DNA of 64,000 nucleotides from contig NC_134398.1 in NCBI RefSeq assembly GCF_050003625.1, positions 81,686,003-81,750,002 on the forward strand, given 5' to 3'. The notes under the pieces are model-generated. The model made no database searches. It was not told the origin of the DNA and saw only the letters and a program-made list of their open reading frames with translations. Below are positions 11,153-22,930 of this stretch, piece after piece. A program made the translations under genes and the position numbers. Source of the DNA: Haematobia irritans. Lineage: Eukaryota > Arthropoda > Insecta > Diptera > Muscidae. Positions within the stretch are counted from its first letter, which is position 1. The number at the start of each line of letters is the position of its first letter.

Positions 11153-11662
11153 CACAGAAACAAATTTCCATAGTTAAACTAACGCTTATTTTTATTGTAA
11201 AACTTATTTTTATTGTAAAAAAATTAATTGTTAGTAGTTAAATTTTATTACTTTTTGCGAAATTTTCCATAGACCAATGAAATTTTGGTTTTTTTAAGTA
11301 TGTCTCATTATTTTATGAACTAAACGTGAGTATAAAGTTCGATGGCCGTACACATAAGTTCAATATGAACTAAAGCAAATGAAATTTTTCGTACGATTCC
11401 CAAAAATAGTAAGAATGAACTACTGTATGGTTAAAATGGTCATGATTTGGCGCCAATGATTTTCTTCTTTACTTGTAGTTAATATTTTCTTCTATTAGAG
11501 GGTGTAATTTCGTGAACTGTAGTTAAAAAGTACAAAAGGGCATTAAATTTTCCTGATTTTAACAATGCTTTGGAGAAATCTCAAAATGTGTAGCCAAATT
11601 TAGTTCAATTTTCGTACGAGTTAGTTTATTCTTCCTATAAAACAGTTTACTTTTTGTCGGTG
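11153..11662. mobile_element. 510-bp TA-target MITE inside the hAT transposase
   Basis: Terminal repeats CACAGAAACAAA and a mirrored ...GTCGGTG, with TA on both sides (11151-11152 and 11663-11664). Removing it and one TA restores the hAT reading frame across FSIQCAAHSL. Related sequence lies at 40640-40990 in the opposite orientation, and a fragment ends at about 57454. Confidence 0.8.
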
Positions 11663-11664
11663 TA

Positions 11665-12260
11665 CAATGTGCTGCTCATTCACTGTAACTGGTTGTAAGG
11701 GATTACTTTGATACAATTGATAAATAAGTTACATTGATACAATTGATAGATAAGTTACAAATTATTTTAGGAACATGACTAGTCATCTCAATTTACCCCA
11801 AGTTTCCATTGATGTCCAATACTCCTTGCAGCCTTATATTTGGATCCGCGTATTCAGTGCATCATAGCGAAGGAGCCATTACAATTAATGTGTTCTCGAA
11901 CACATCTTAAAGAAGTGATGATTCGGATTTTGCAGTTTGAGAATCAAGTAAGTTGTAAACATATTTAATAATTATTTTTCTAAAAATGCTAATTATTTGT
12001 TTTTCTCTTTGCAGATAAATAATAGTAGTGCTCTTTGAATGAAGACATCCTGATTTTAAACCTTCGGTTGCAGAAAATCTTGAAACAGTGATTGCTTTAT
12101 TCCCATATTATGCTTCTCTAAGGATTTCCACCATGAAGGTAATAAAGCGAAGCTAATGTAAAAACTTGATTGCACATTATGTCATTCTGTTTTCTTTCAA
12201 GCCTTGAATTGTGAAGTCATCCAATAAGAAACATAAACGACGTCAAAAATCAAGAACTAT
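11665..12260 (+). pseudogene. hAT transposase, 3' part with retained intron
   Basis: The frame resumes as QCAAHSL, a stop where glutamine is expected, then LVVRDYF, the cysteine-alanine-alanine-histidine motif of hAT transposases. After a gap it reads ALYLDPRIQC. A canonical intron GTAAGT...CTCTTTGCAG spans 11948-12014. The C-terminal dimerisation region is not seen; sequence from about 12060 to 12490 is unassigned. The retained splice signals suggest the source element had at least one intron. Confidence 0.7.
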
Positions 12261-12494
12261 GAATCCTGGAGAAGTAACAACAACAGAAATAAAATTCCAC
12301 ATCAAAAGAATCGAATACTCCAAAGGATACTAAAAGACTCGAGAACAAATAAGAGCTGAACGTGAAGCAAACAAGTTGGTCAAACAAGCGAAAAAACAAA
12401 TATACGGGAATATCCGAAACATTTGTAGAAACAAGTAAGGTAATCTCCTCTGTGTCTGAGAAACAAAATAAGGAATCGACCACTGTGGATAGAT

Positions 12495-12801
12495 AGATTT
12501 ACCGACTCTGGAGCGAAGACGTTTAGTGTTTGATGTGGTTTTTATTAGTAGACTCTTGGAAGGTGAAATTAACTCACAACAATTGATTAGTAAACTTGAC
12601 ATTAATGTTCCTTCACGTGTTACGCGACAATATTTTCCATTGGAACTACCCGTCTGTAGAAATAATTACGAGGAACACAGTTCCTTTTACCGGCTCTGTA
12701 AACATTATAATGAATTTAGCAACGTATTTGATTTATCTGATCCGATACATACAGTTAAACGGGTTTTGATACACGTCGCCCAGCATCGAACACCACTTTA
12801 A
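12495..12801 (+). pseudogene. LINE ORF2, C-terminal fragment
   Basis: Reads LPTLERRRLVFDVVF, then a stretch with KLDINVPSRVTRQYF and VCRNNYEEH. This resembles the segment that follows the reverse transcriptase in insect Jockey/CR1-like LINEs (a TLE-RR helix, then a P-R-x-x-R turn and a C-R-x-N-Y motif). The catalytic domain is absent, so it is a 5'-truncated insertion. It ends with TTTAAGC at about 12800. Clade assignment is tentative. Confidence 0.6.
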
Positions 12802-13258
12802 GCTTTGCCATGGAACTTCGTTATAATTTTACCTAAGTCTTTTTTCTCTGTACCTTGAAAATTGGCTGTTTCGAGAATTGTTCCAGTAAACTTCTCTCCT
12901 GTTCCTGCCTTCCAAGTTGTTCCTGCTAACCTATCTCATCTGTCAGCAAATTGTTCCTGCCTCTACCGTTCCACGTATCTCTTCTACTTACTGTTTCCTG
13001 ATTGTCGTCTCACCGATTTCCTGTAATCTGATCACTTCAATTGTTCCTGTCACCGGCTTACATTTTTTGTTCCTGCTTGTGACTGTTCCGTTATTATGCC
13101 AACGTACACCAGTTTTTTTTTTCTTCTCAACTTCTTTTTTTCTGGTTGTAATAGTCACATTTTAAAGAAGTTGAATCTATCTATTTTGTTCATAAAACCC
13201 ATTTTTTTTATCCTTATTAATTTTTTTTGGTAACTTTAACGTAATTATAAACTTATTG
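12802..13258 (+). other. Probable LINE 3' UTR with TGTTCCTGC repeats
   Basis: Pyrimidine-rich DNA with at least five TGTTCCTGC or TTGTTCCTG motifs between 12880 and 13100, then poly-T/A sequence. It continues after the 13261-18516 insertion and ends at an AATAAATAAAAAAAG tail near 18570, which would be the LINE 3' end. Confidence 0.5.
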
Positions 13259-16246
13259 TACACACAAAAAATTATCACCAAAATTTTTTCAATTAAACAC
13301 TTAATTGAATTTGGAAACGGATTCAATTAATATGTTAATTGATTCAATTAATTATTTAATCAAATCCGAATAAAAACCAATTAAAAAATGATTGACATTT
13401 GTTACGTTTCCAATTAAAATATTAATTGATTCAATCAATTTGTTAATCATTTCGGAAATAATTTTCAATTACAAACGCGATTGAAATTTTTTCCGTTTCC
13501 AATTACACATGTGATTGATCCAATCACCTTTGTGATTGAAACTGAATAATTTTGAGCAATGGAAAGAGCGATAAGAGAACAAGAGAATGGGTATTTATTC
13601 AACAATGTATGATGGAGAGATCAGTCTGTGGAAGTAACTCGTAACGAACGGTTGGGTTTTTGTTTTTCGCGTAAATTGAAAAACATGATTGGCGACATTC
13701 TGTCTGCTGCATTCAAAATCTGTGCATAAATATTTTGAACGCAACAACAAATCATAGCAAAGGGTTGAAATAAATAAGGTGTGCAACAACAAACGGCCAC
13801 GTGGTAAAGGTTTGAAAAAAAAAATATATGACACAACGCATTTGAAATTACCTGTGTTTGTGGTATTGTAAAAATGGAAAACAATCTACGTTTATTGAAG
13901 GTAAGAAATTGTGAAATGTGAATACCGTTTTCCATTGAAGCCTGTTTACATTAAACGGACTAAAATAATATATTTTTTATTCATTTCTTTTAGTGACCAA
14001 TTTTATTTCGTGAAATCCCATCAACTCCATCATTTTATCAAATATATAATAATATGTTTGCAATAAAAAAGTGGGTATCTTTTAAAATTATAAATTTTTT
14101 TCACTCGTAGTTTTCTTAAAACCAAGAGCGGTATGGGTTTGTTGGAAGATTCACCTTGGAGTTGCGAAGTAGCGTTGGCATTAAATTGCATTTTTGTTTT
14201 ACCTGCCTTTTTCAGTTTGAACCCAAGTAGATAGCAGTATATCTGGCATATAAACCAATGAGCTGAATTATGTAATGCTAAAAAAGTTCTTTCTTTTGGA
14301 TTTAAAAATATGAAAAAATATCCGAAAATAATAAAAATATGTATTTTCCATTCATATTTTTTTCTATTTCCAGAATTTGCAAAGTATCATCAATATAATA
14401 CCAACTATTACATTGCTTTCCCATTATTTTGGTCTTTGATTGGTTCAAATTTTAATAGACGATTTTAATGTGTGGAATTTTTGGAAAGGAATTGTTACTA
14501 AAATTAAATTATCGAGCTCCTTACACCTTTTTATGCTAAAAGACTACAACTGCAAAAGAAGATTATAAATCTGCAACCTGGAACTAAGAATTGAACTTGA
14601 TATTCTATGCAGTTAATGTTTAACAAAATTAACTTTTACGATCATTTTCATAAAGCTCCGTTAAGGTTTAACTGTCAGTTAACAGAAAATAAAATGGAAA
14701 TATCTTCTCTCCTGCTAATTATAACTGAAAATTTTTCAGCAGTTAAGCTCCTAACTGCAATATGGAATGTATAGGCAAGATGACAGATATATCCATAGCA
14801 CGGTTTAAAAGTTCGTTAGCTAACGGAACACTAACGGAGCTTCATGAAAATGGAGGTTAATTGAACAAAATTAAATTCGAATTATTCTGTTTACTTTCAG
14901 AAAAACTAATTTAGCTTCCAGGCTGCTAATTTATTGGAAATCTAGGCGCATCTACATATTAGAAGGAACATGCTAACATGGTTATTATTATAAGGAAGAT
15001 AATCTATATATATAAAATTCAATTTATGTTTGTTTATTTGTTTGTTTGTGTGTTTGTATGTACCGAGTTGGCTCCGAAACGGCTGAACCGATTTACTTGA
15101 AACTTTCAGAGATCGTAGGGGGCGTTCATGTGGTGAAAATAGGGTACCTCATTTTTTGACACCTGGTCGCGGAGGGGGACCTCCCCTTTGTCGGACTTTT
15201 TGAAAATTGGACCAAAGTTGACCGATTTGGTTGAAATTTTCGTTGAAGATTGGGGTTGGCATCTAGACAAAGATCCGCTACTTTTTATTTCGATATTTGG
15301 TGGCGGAGGGGGGCCTCTCCTTTGTTCGACTTTTTTTAAAGTACAGTGAAAAAACTAAAATTCTCTAAATTATCTGAGATTTACAGAGAACATGTGGTGA
15401 GGTTATGGAATTAATATGGAGTACCCGATGATTTCATATGTGGATGGGGAGGGGGACCTCCCCCTTGCCCTACTTTTTGAAACTTAGAACAAAATATGCG
15501 ATTTGCTTGAAATTTTCATTGAATGTTGGGGTTGGCATTTAGACAAAAATCAGCTACATTATTTGTCGATATTTGGTCGGGGAGGGGGACCACCCCTTTG
15601 CCCGAATTTTTTTTGAAAGTTCAAACAAAACTAAACTCCCCCGACTGAAATTTTACGGACAAAATGGGTTATGAAATTTATATCAGGTTCCTGATTTTTT
15701 AGTAAAAATAAAAGGGCATAGGGAGACATCCGCTTCTCTTAAGTACATACAGAGAAACAATTAAACTTTACCGAGTTACTTGAAATTTACAGAGGACTGG
15801 GACAGATCGTAACCTCCGTCAACCGTAATAGTTGATACCTGATTTTGTGATATTTGGACGGAAGAGAGGCCGTCCCTTTAGGCTTATTTTTGCTCGACAT
15901 TTTCTGGGACGTTTACAAAAGATACGCTTTTCGACATTTGGTTGGGGAGGAGGTCCTCCTCCAAAACTACAAAAAAATTTAAGTTTTCATGAAATTTACA
16001 AAAGCAGTGGGGGAAGGTTATGAACGAAGAGGCAACCTTCCTTGCCCCACAATTGAAGGAAAGTTTCAAGAATTTTCAGGGAAGGTTAGGGGTGTCGATA
16101 TTGTATCGGGGAAAGTGACGTCCCTTTAAAACAATAGAGCAAAATTTAAACATCTCCGATCTACTTGAAATTTATTTAAAGTAGTATATGATTTCTCGAT
16201 ATCTGGTTGGGGAAGGGGAAAATTGAAATAAACTTTATCGATTTAC

Positions 16247-16559
16247 TAATTATACAATTATTTTTCGAGCTTTTATGGACAGATATAGATTAAGGAACAT
16301 GGTTAATAGAGCCATTGAAAAGAAAACGCCAGATACAAATCTATATACGCCTGGACTGTACATGTTTCGGTTCGGGCGAATGAATCTTTCCACAGCCTTT
16401 AGTATAGATCTGGCTGGGAGAGATAACTCAATTTTGGGCCCTTTATGCTAACTCCTTATGGAGAAAACATTTGGGAAATTTCCTCTTACAAATTGAATCA
16501 TCTTTTCTCCCACTGTACATCATCTTTTCATATAACTTACAAGTCCCTTAATCTTATTT
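16247..16559 (+). repeat. 313-bp direct duplication, first copy
   Basis: Nearly identical to 16848-17159, with only a few substitutions (for example a T/C change in the CTATATACGCC/CTATACACGCC stretch). The pair is separated by about 288 bp of unrelated DNA. See the second copy. Confidence 0.85.
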
Positions 16560-16847
16560 TTATTTCGTTTTGTTACATAGTAATGCAACAACACGAAATT
16601 TATTTTTAGAAAGCTAATTTGTTAGAATTCACCTAAGTGGCGAACAGTCGAACAATGCTTATTGTTTCTACAGTCAACTACAACATATGACAATTAACAG
16701 AAACTGGTTTCCAGGATACAACAACAATTCTAACGGGTACATTAGTCGTGTTTTTCCTAGTTTTACGACGGGCTCATCGTTGCTTATTATATTTCATGTT
16801 AGCCTGATACCGAAACAGGCAATTGACGTCCAAATGCATTATATCTA

Positions 16848-17159
16848 ATTATACAATTATTTTTCGAGCTTTTATGGACAGATATAGATTAAGGAACATG
16901 GTTAATAGAGCCATTGAAAAGAAAACGCCAGATACAAATCTATACACGCCTGGACTGTACATGTTTCGGTTCGGGCGAATGAACCTTTCCACGGCCTTTA
17001 GTATAGATCTGGCTGGGAGAGATAACTCAATTTTGGGCCCTTTATGCTAACTCCTTATGGAGAAAACATTTGGGAAATTTCCTCTTACAAATTGAATCAT
17101 CTTTTCTCCCACTGTACATCATCTTTTCATATAACTTACAAGTCCCTTAATCTTATTAT
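16848..17159 (+). repeat. 313-bp direct duplication, second copy
   Basis: Partner of 16247-16559, both inside the Helitron. One frame through each copy reads IDLAGRDNSILGP, but I recognise no domain. The repeats do not start TG or end CA, so an LTR pair is unlikely; a tandem duplication later split, or capture of two copies, would fit. Confidence 0.85.
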
Positions 17160-18518
17160 TATAATCTTATTTTTTTCTACTTCGATAGAATTTATAGGGA
17201 CCATTGAGTAGTTGCGAAATTAATGTAGGGTACGTGATAGTCCGATATCAGGTCGGAGTGGAGCGAAGGGTTGTCCGTAAATGGGAACTCGGTACATAAT
17301 TTAATGATTTTTGTACAGGCCTCTGCCAGACTTCTTTTTATTCTTCATTTTAGTAAAGAGAGGGTTCCCTTTTGTCCGTTTTTTTTCTTCTTAAATTGAA
17401 AGTAGAGGGTTGTCCGTAAATGGGAACTCGGTACATAATTTTATGATTTTTGTACAGGCTTCTGCCAGACTTCTTTTTAGTAAAGAACGTAAATTTATAT
17501 GAAATTGGCAACCAACGTAGAGGGTGCATCATTTTCCAAGATTTTAGCAAATGTTAATGTGGTAAATTTTTTTACTACTTTTGCTTTTTCCGATTTATTG
17601 GATGGGAAACAGTAATTCTTTGTATGTTATTATAATATAGTGCTTAATTTTCAGATATGTTGAGGAGAAGGATACCTTTCCTTGACAAACCCCACTTAAA
17701 ATTCACAAGAAATATAGAAGATTGTCCAACTACTTGAATACAGAACATTATTAAAAAAATTTGGAGGGTACACTCTCTCCCGCCGTATTTGTACCTATAA
17801 ACGAAAAATCAAGTAGTCCGATTTGTTTAAAAGAATTGAAATCTTTTCGAATTTGTTTTCAGCACGAAGGATATAGTTGACTAAGTTAATGCAAAATGTT
17901 CCTCTAAATACGCTTCGGAAGGCGCAGCGAAGCGGGCCGGGTTACGCTAGTGATTTATATAATTTATTTTTTCATCCTATAGTTGTTATTGATAGTAGTT
18001 GTATTTGTAAGTTATGTTAGAACAAAACACAAATGACAAGAACCAAATTTATTTGTCTATTGCATAATTCTAAAAAATAATAAAATATTAAATATGTTTT
18101 ATAAGAAACACAAATTTTCTTTTTTTTTTCAAATGAAAAAAAACTAAATACGATTTTGGGGTCGTAATATATAAATTTTTTGATCGAAATTTATATCCAA
18201 TTTCAATTAATTATTTAATTGAATGAATCAAATAGTTGATTGATTTTTGTCGGGAAATTAATTAAAATTTTAATTAATTCAATTAAAACTGTGATTGAAT
18301 TTTATGTTAAAAATCAATCACGTTTTTAATTGATTCAATCACACAATTAATTGATTCCGTGACAAAAGTCAATTAAATTTTTAATTAAAAAACGTGTTGG
18401 TTTTCAATCAAAATGGGTGATTGATACTATCATTTTCGTGATTGAAGACATTTCAATTAAAAAAATGATTGAATCCGCGATTTTCGTGATTGAAATTAAA
18501 AAAAAAATTTTGTGTGTA

Positions 18519-19135
18519 TTATTGAATTTATCTTGAATCTGGCTTCCCATAGCTGAATAAATAAAAAAAGAGAAATCGCGTGAACAAATAAGGGATGAAC
18601 GAGGTACCGTTAGAAAGGTACCGTTAGAAATTTACAGATAAACAGGTTTTGTGTTCTAAATGCCTTATAAATCAATTTCGTAGATATGAATAACGATGTG
18701 CATGTGGTTTCGATCGGACATCATGACAGCACAGCAAAAACTATTTAGTGTTGTGTAGGGTGACCTATTGACTTTTTAAAATCTCTGTAACTTTTTTGTT
18801 TATGAATATAATTAAATACTTCAAAAGCAAAAGTTTCATGTTTTGTTAAGATCTTTATAATGGTTATTACAAATGGGTGTCATAGGGGTATACGAAGCGA
18901 AATAAAAAAATTAAAAATCAAATTTGACGTTGGAGTCAAAAATGACCAATGCACGAAATATAGCCCCTGGTCAACCACGAACAACGATATGCGTTTCTTT
19001 TCGATCGGACTTCAAATGACGACCCAGCACAATAAATTGTATTTCGGGGGGTCGAAGGGTGCACGGAAAAAAAAGTTTTGGTGTTCTGAAATTGTCTTCG
19101 AATATGCTACAAAACTGGGGGGTGACCGCATCAAC
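18519..19135. other. Unassigned DNA between the nested elements and DINE-like copy b
   Basis: Contains the presumed LINE tail (to about 18570), a short direct repeat GAAAGGTACCGTTAGAAA, and sequence with no domain or element end that I recognise. A 132-codon frame at 18860-19258 crosses into the DINE-like element and is not credible as a gene. Confidence 0.45.
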
Positions 19136-19352
19136 TTTTTTATACCCTCCACCATAGGATGGGGGTATATTAACTTTGTCATTCCGTTTGTAACACATCG
19201 AAATATTGCTCTAAGACCCCATAAAGTATATATATTCTGGGTCGTGGTGAAATTCTGAGTCGATCTGAGCATGTCCGTCCGTCCGTCCGTCTGTTGAAAT
19301 CACGCTAACTTCCGAACGAAACAAGCTATCGTCTTGAAACTTGGCACAAGTA

Positions 19353-20704
19353 CACACAGAAAACAGATAGGTTGAAAATCGATTATTGTAACGAAAATTC
19401 GACATTTACAATCAAATCACAGTTGTATCATTCATTTTACTTTATGTACAATCGTTATTTCGTTCCTTCTACCATTTGTTGTTTGTAATACAAGGCAATT
19501 AGTTGTCTAAACTAAATGCCTCTCTTTTGAATAATTTTGATCGAATTCGATAGGCACAACCAACCTTATAAAACCTTTGTAACTGTCATTTAGTAATCAG
19601 CACTTTCGTTTGGTACTCACAGCCGAATTCCTTTGAATATATTTTTGAAATGTCAATAAAATTATTACTATCAACGTTGTAGTATAGTGTGTTTTTTTAA
19701 TATCAAATAACTACAACTTAAAACGAAATATTTCTTATTCCTTTCGAAATTTATCTGCCTCATCCGTGGACTGCCTATAAAATATTGTCGTGAACAACTC
19801 GGGCCGTGCGTGGCTATATTGCAAACAAATAGCTTCAGGATACTCAATGCTACGGTGCGCATCCTTAAGGTGGGTATTAAGTTCGAGTTTATCCGCCAAA
19901 AACGTCATTTTTTCACGATTACTTTTCTTTAATCATCCATTTTAAGGAATACATACTTTGTGAAAATTTGCTTTGGGCTTTTCCCCATCAAGTTATAATA
20001 AAATTTGCAACAAATATGTATAATTTTTCACTTTAGCGATTTTAGCGGCTAAACACGAACTTAATACTCACCTTTAATATGGAATAATTTCATTGTGTTT
20101 AACACGGCGGCTCTGAAAAAATCCATCTCTACATCTGTCTTATATATATGAAACCCCAAGAAAGTGGCCATCGGGGATAGGTTCGTATGTCGTTTTTAAA
20201 ACTCCACACTAATTTCTTTAATAAATTTATTGTGTGTTTTAGACGGGCCATAGACAGTTCGGACACCATCTATAAATACTAATATGATAAGAGTACCAAA
20301 GATTTAGCTCCATTATCTGTCGATTCTCCAAGCTATTCATGATGGAGGGTATACTCTTAATGGTGAACATTTTTTATAATGTATTAATATTTTGTATTTA
20401 AGTATATGTACCTTCCTATTATCTAAAAAATATAAATAAAATGCAATATTTTGTGGGATTTTTTTATTCAATTCGGTTATGGTGCCTTAAAGTTGGGAGC
20501 TACAACCAAATGAAGAAGGGAGCAACGACCAGTTTCATCGTCTGACACAACTAACTCCATATATAGTATTAGTCGGGTTTCCCATCATTCGATTGAGTCG
20601 ACCGAATTTGTTGGGTGTCACAACTGCCAACTGGTAGTTGCTACAACTGCCAAAAGGAGGTTGGCAATAAATTCGATTGTCACAACCAATCTGTATTCTC
20701 TGTG
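19353..20704. mobile_element. 1352-bp TA-target non-autonomous element
   Basis: Terminal repeats CACACAGAAAACAGAT and ATCTGTATTCTCTGTG (about 22 bp with GGTTG inside), flanked by TA at 19351-19352 and 20705-20706. Joining the flanks restores GGCACAAGTAGTTGTTATTG as in other DINE-like copies. It contains the TTAA-type MITE 19869-20073. No coding region recognised. Confidence 0.8.
19869..20073. mobile_element. TTAA-target MITE, about 205 bp
   Basis: Flanked by TTAA (19865-19868 and 20074-20077). Long inverted repeats read GGTGGGTATTAAGTTCGAG and mirror as CTTAATACTCACC, with GCTAAAATCG inside. Related copies occur near 42180-42410, 47749-48004, 48228-48380 and 55148-55873. TTAA targeting is shared by piggyBac and Kolobok; which one mobilised it is unknown. 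Confidence 0.75.
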
Positions 20705-22057
20705 TAGTTGTTATTGATGTAGGTCGGATGGTATTGCAAATGGGCCATATCGGTCCACTTTAACGTATAGCCCCCATATAAAGGGACCCCCAAATTTGGC
20801 CTGTGATTGCTCTAAGACAAGCAAATTTCATCCGATCCGGCTGAAATTTGGTACATGGTGTTAGTATATGGTCTCTAACAACCATGCAAAAATTGGTCCA
20901 TATCGGTCCACTTTTACGTATAGCCCCCATATAAACGGACCCCCAAATTTGGCTTGCGATTGCTTTAAAAGAAGCAAATTTTATCCGATCCGGCTGAAAT
21001 TTGGTACATGGTGTTATTATATGGTCTCTAACAACCATGCAAAAATTGGTCCATATAGGTCCACTTTTACGTATAGCTCCCATATAAACGGACCCCCAAA
21101 TTTGGCTTGCGATTGCTCTAAGAGAGGCAAATTTCATCCGATCCGGCTGAAATTTGGTACATGATGTTAGTATATGGTCTCTAACAACCATGCAAAAATT
21201 GGTCCACATCGGTCCATAATTATATATAGCTCCCATATAAACCGATTCCCAGATTTGGTTTGCGGAGAAGCAAATTTCATCCGATCCGGCTGAAATTTGG
21301 TACATGATATTAGTATATAGTCTCTAAGAACCATTCAAAAATTGGTCCAAATCAGTCCATAATTATACATAGCCCCTATATAAACTGATCCCCAGATTTG
21401 AACTCCGGAGCCACTTGGACGAGCAAAATTCATCCGATCCGGTTGAAATTTGCAACGTGGTGTTAATATATGGCCGCTAATAACCATGCCAAAATTGGTC
21501 CATATCGGTCTATAGTTATATATAGCCGATCCCCAATCACACAAAAATTGGTCCATATCGGTTCATAATCATGGTTGCCACTCGAGCCAAAAATAATCTA
21601 CCAAAATTTTATTTTTATAGAAAACATTGTCAAAATGTTATTTCTATAGAAAATTTTGTCAAAATTTTATTTTTATAGAAAATTTTGTCAAAATTTTATT
21701 TGTATAGAAAATTTTGACAAAATTTTATTTCTATAGAAAATTTTGTCAAAATTTTATTTCTATAGAAAATTTTTTCCAAATTTTATTTCTATAGAAAACT
21801 TTGTCAAAATTTTACTTCTATAGAAAATGTTGTCAAAATTTTATTTCTATAGAAACTTTAAACTTAATTATATACGTATTTAATCGGCCCTTTTGTAGTT
21901 TAATATATACCACGTATGGACTATGTGGTATATATTACGTTGTTAGGAAGTTTTATGATACCTTGCCATCGGCTTCAGTAGACGTTTCTACGCAATCCAT
22001 GGTGGAGGGTACATAAGCTTCGGCCTGGCCGAACTTACGGCCTATATACTTGTTTTT

Positions 22058-22687
22058 CCTTTAGGCCGTGACCCTATCTAAGATACACTAGGCAGAGGAA
22101 GGTTAGGTTAGGTGGCAGCCCGATGTATCAGTCTCACTTAGACTATTCAGTCCATTGTGATACCACATTGGTGAACTTCTCTCTTATCACTGAGTGCTGC
22201 CCGATTCCATGTTAAGCTCAATGACAAGGGACCTCCTTTTTATAGCCGAGTCCGAACGGCGTTCCACATTGCAAAGAAACCACTTAGAGAAGCTTTTAAA
22301 CCCTCAGAAATGTCACCAGCATTACTGAGGTGGGATAATCCACCGCTGAAAAACTTTTTTGGTGTTCGGTCGAAGCAGGAATCGAACCCACGACCTTGTG
22401 TATGCAAGGCGGGCATACTAACCATTGCACCACGGCGGCAGAGGAAATCCTTTGCTATATAAATGATTGTATGCCCTTGGACATGCTGCGTGCAGTCATA
22501 GTGCATTGTCGTCCCAATTCCAAGGTATACTCGATGGTGATATTATCCTCCTTATCTGGACTTCAGAGAAAATTTTTCGTACAGTCTCCATAACTGTACT
22601 TGCCTCTTTTAATTGCATTCGGAAATCAAAATTTTCAGTAGTTAGTTTTTGAATTAGTTTCTGGCTTTCTGATTGTTTCTTATACAT
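22058..22687 (-). pseudogene. P-element-like transposase, coiled-coil and HTH region
   Basis: Minus-strand reading: a coiled-coil segment (QKLIQKLTTENFDFRMQLKE), then VRKIFSEVQIRRI and WNWDDNAL, a stop, then LHAACPRAYNHLYSKGFPLP. The order of coiled coil, IF-x-x-x-QI-R, W-x-x-DD, and PRAYNHLY-x-KGFPLP corresponds to the region after the THAP domain in P-element transposases. The stop codon and lack of a catalytic domain mark it as dead. A SINE interrupts it at 22101-22436 with a 10-bp duplication, and DINE-like copy b truncates it at about 22056. With the THAP exon at 22931-23152 it forms one remnant with a probable intron between (donor ATG|GTAAGA near 22895). Confidence 0.8.
22101..22436 (-). 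mobile_element. tRNA-derived SINE with LINE-derived 3' tail
   Basis: Perfect 10-bp target duplication GGCAGAGGAA (22091-22100 and 22437-22446). On the minus strand it starts GCCGTGGTGCAATGGTTAG (RNA polymerase III A-box) followed by GGTTCGATTCC (B-box), i.e. a tRNA-like head of about 70 bp. A body of about 200 bp follows. It ends with a tail of about 70 bp that nearly matches the 3' end of the LINE at 29753-29829, finishing in ACCTAACC repeats. Tail sharing is how many SINEs recruit a LINE reverse transcriptase. No protein is encoded. The clean duplication indicates a fairly recent, retrotransposition-type insertion into the P remnant. Confidence 0.9.
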
Positions 22688-22930
22688 TTGAGAAAAAATT
22701 CAATAGATCTAAACATATAATAGGAAATAAATTGATTGAACTTAAAAACTAAATATTACCATACTCAGTCTGCGTTTTTTTATTTCCGAAACTCCAATTC
22801 GTCTGCGTTTGAACATCAACCATCATTTTGCACCTATTTGTTTTAATACTTTAAATATTTGAAAATTCGTCTAAAAAGAAGCTAAAAGATCTTACCATTT
22901 ATTTGGAGACGTGATTTTGCTGTTTTTTGA

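Larger units (their letters stand above)
15003..17950 (+). mobile_element. Non-autonomous Helitron
   Basis: Begins with A|TCTATATATATAAAATTC and ends GCGAAGCGGGCCGGG...CGCTAG|T. These are the 5'-TC and 3'-CTAG ends, with a GC-rich potential hairpin before the terminus, known for Helitrons, inserted between A and T. Comparison with 33658-35606 shows the uninterrupted site near its right end; about 9 bp next to the left end (14992-15002) are unexplained. Internal sequence has degenerate repeats containing GGGGAGGGGGACCTCCCC and CCGATTT-x-CTTGAAA. No Rep/helicase is present. Confidence 0.75.
13261..18516. mobile_element. ATTGATTCAATTAA-rich DNA element, copy 1 (interrupted)
   Basis: Termini CACACAAAA and TTTTGTGTG are flanked by TA (13259-13260 and 18517-18518). 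Both subterminal regions hold dense arrays of short near-palindromes such as TTAATTGATTCAATTAA, AATTGAAA and CGTGATTGAA. The core, about 13540-14990 plus 17951-18180, has no protein domain I recognise. The copy at 33658-35606 is the same element without the Helitron insert at 15003-17950. Non-autonomous, mobilised by an unknown transposase. Confidence 0.75.
19136..22055 (-). mobile_element. DINE-1/mini-me-like element, copy b
   Basis: Same architecture as copy a: T run plus TATACCCTCCACCATAGG hairpin, GTCCGTCCGTCCGTCTG at about 19275, the 153-bp unit array (about 20730-21570), the 30-bp minisatellite (21596-21860) and the CGGCCTGGCCGAA end. A 1352-bp MITE is inserted at 19353-20704. The array carries frames on both strands that read through several units; I regard these as non-coding. 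Confidence 0.7.

Noticed and set aside
13595..14000. Minus-strand frames repeated at 33993-34318 as a transposon protein
   Set aside because: Both copies carry frames, but they differ by frameshifting indels and show no domain; the conservation reflects shared element DNA.
16247..17159. Pair of short LTRs (TRIM-like element)
   Set aside because: The repeats do not start TG or end CA, there is no primer-binding-site or polypurine-like sequence, and both lie inside a Helitron.
20760..21305. 181-codon minus-strand frame with repeated QIWGSVYMGAIYNYG units
   Set aside because: It is read-through of the 153-bp tandem array; equivalent frames appear on the opposite strand and in other copies with different breakpoints. 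No start context or domain.
22367..22436. Functional tRNA gene
   Set aside because: It is the head of a SINE with a 10-bp duplication and a LINE-type tail.
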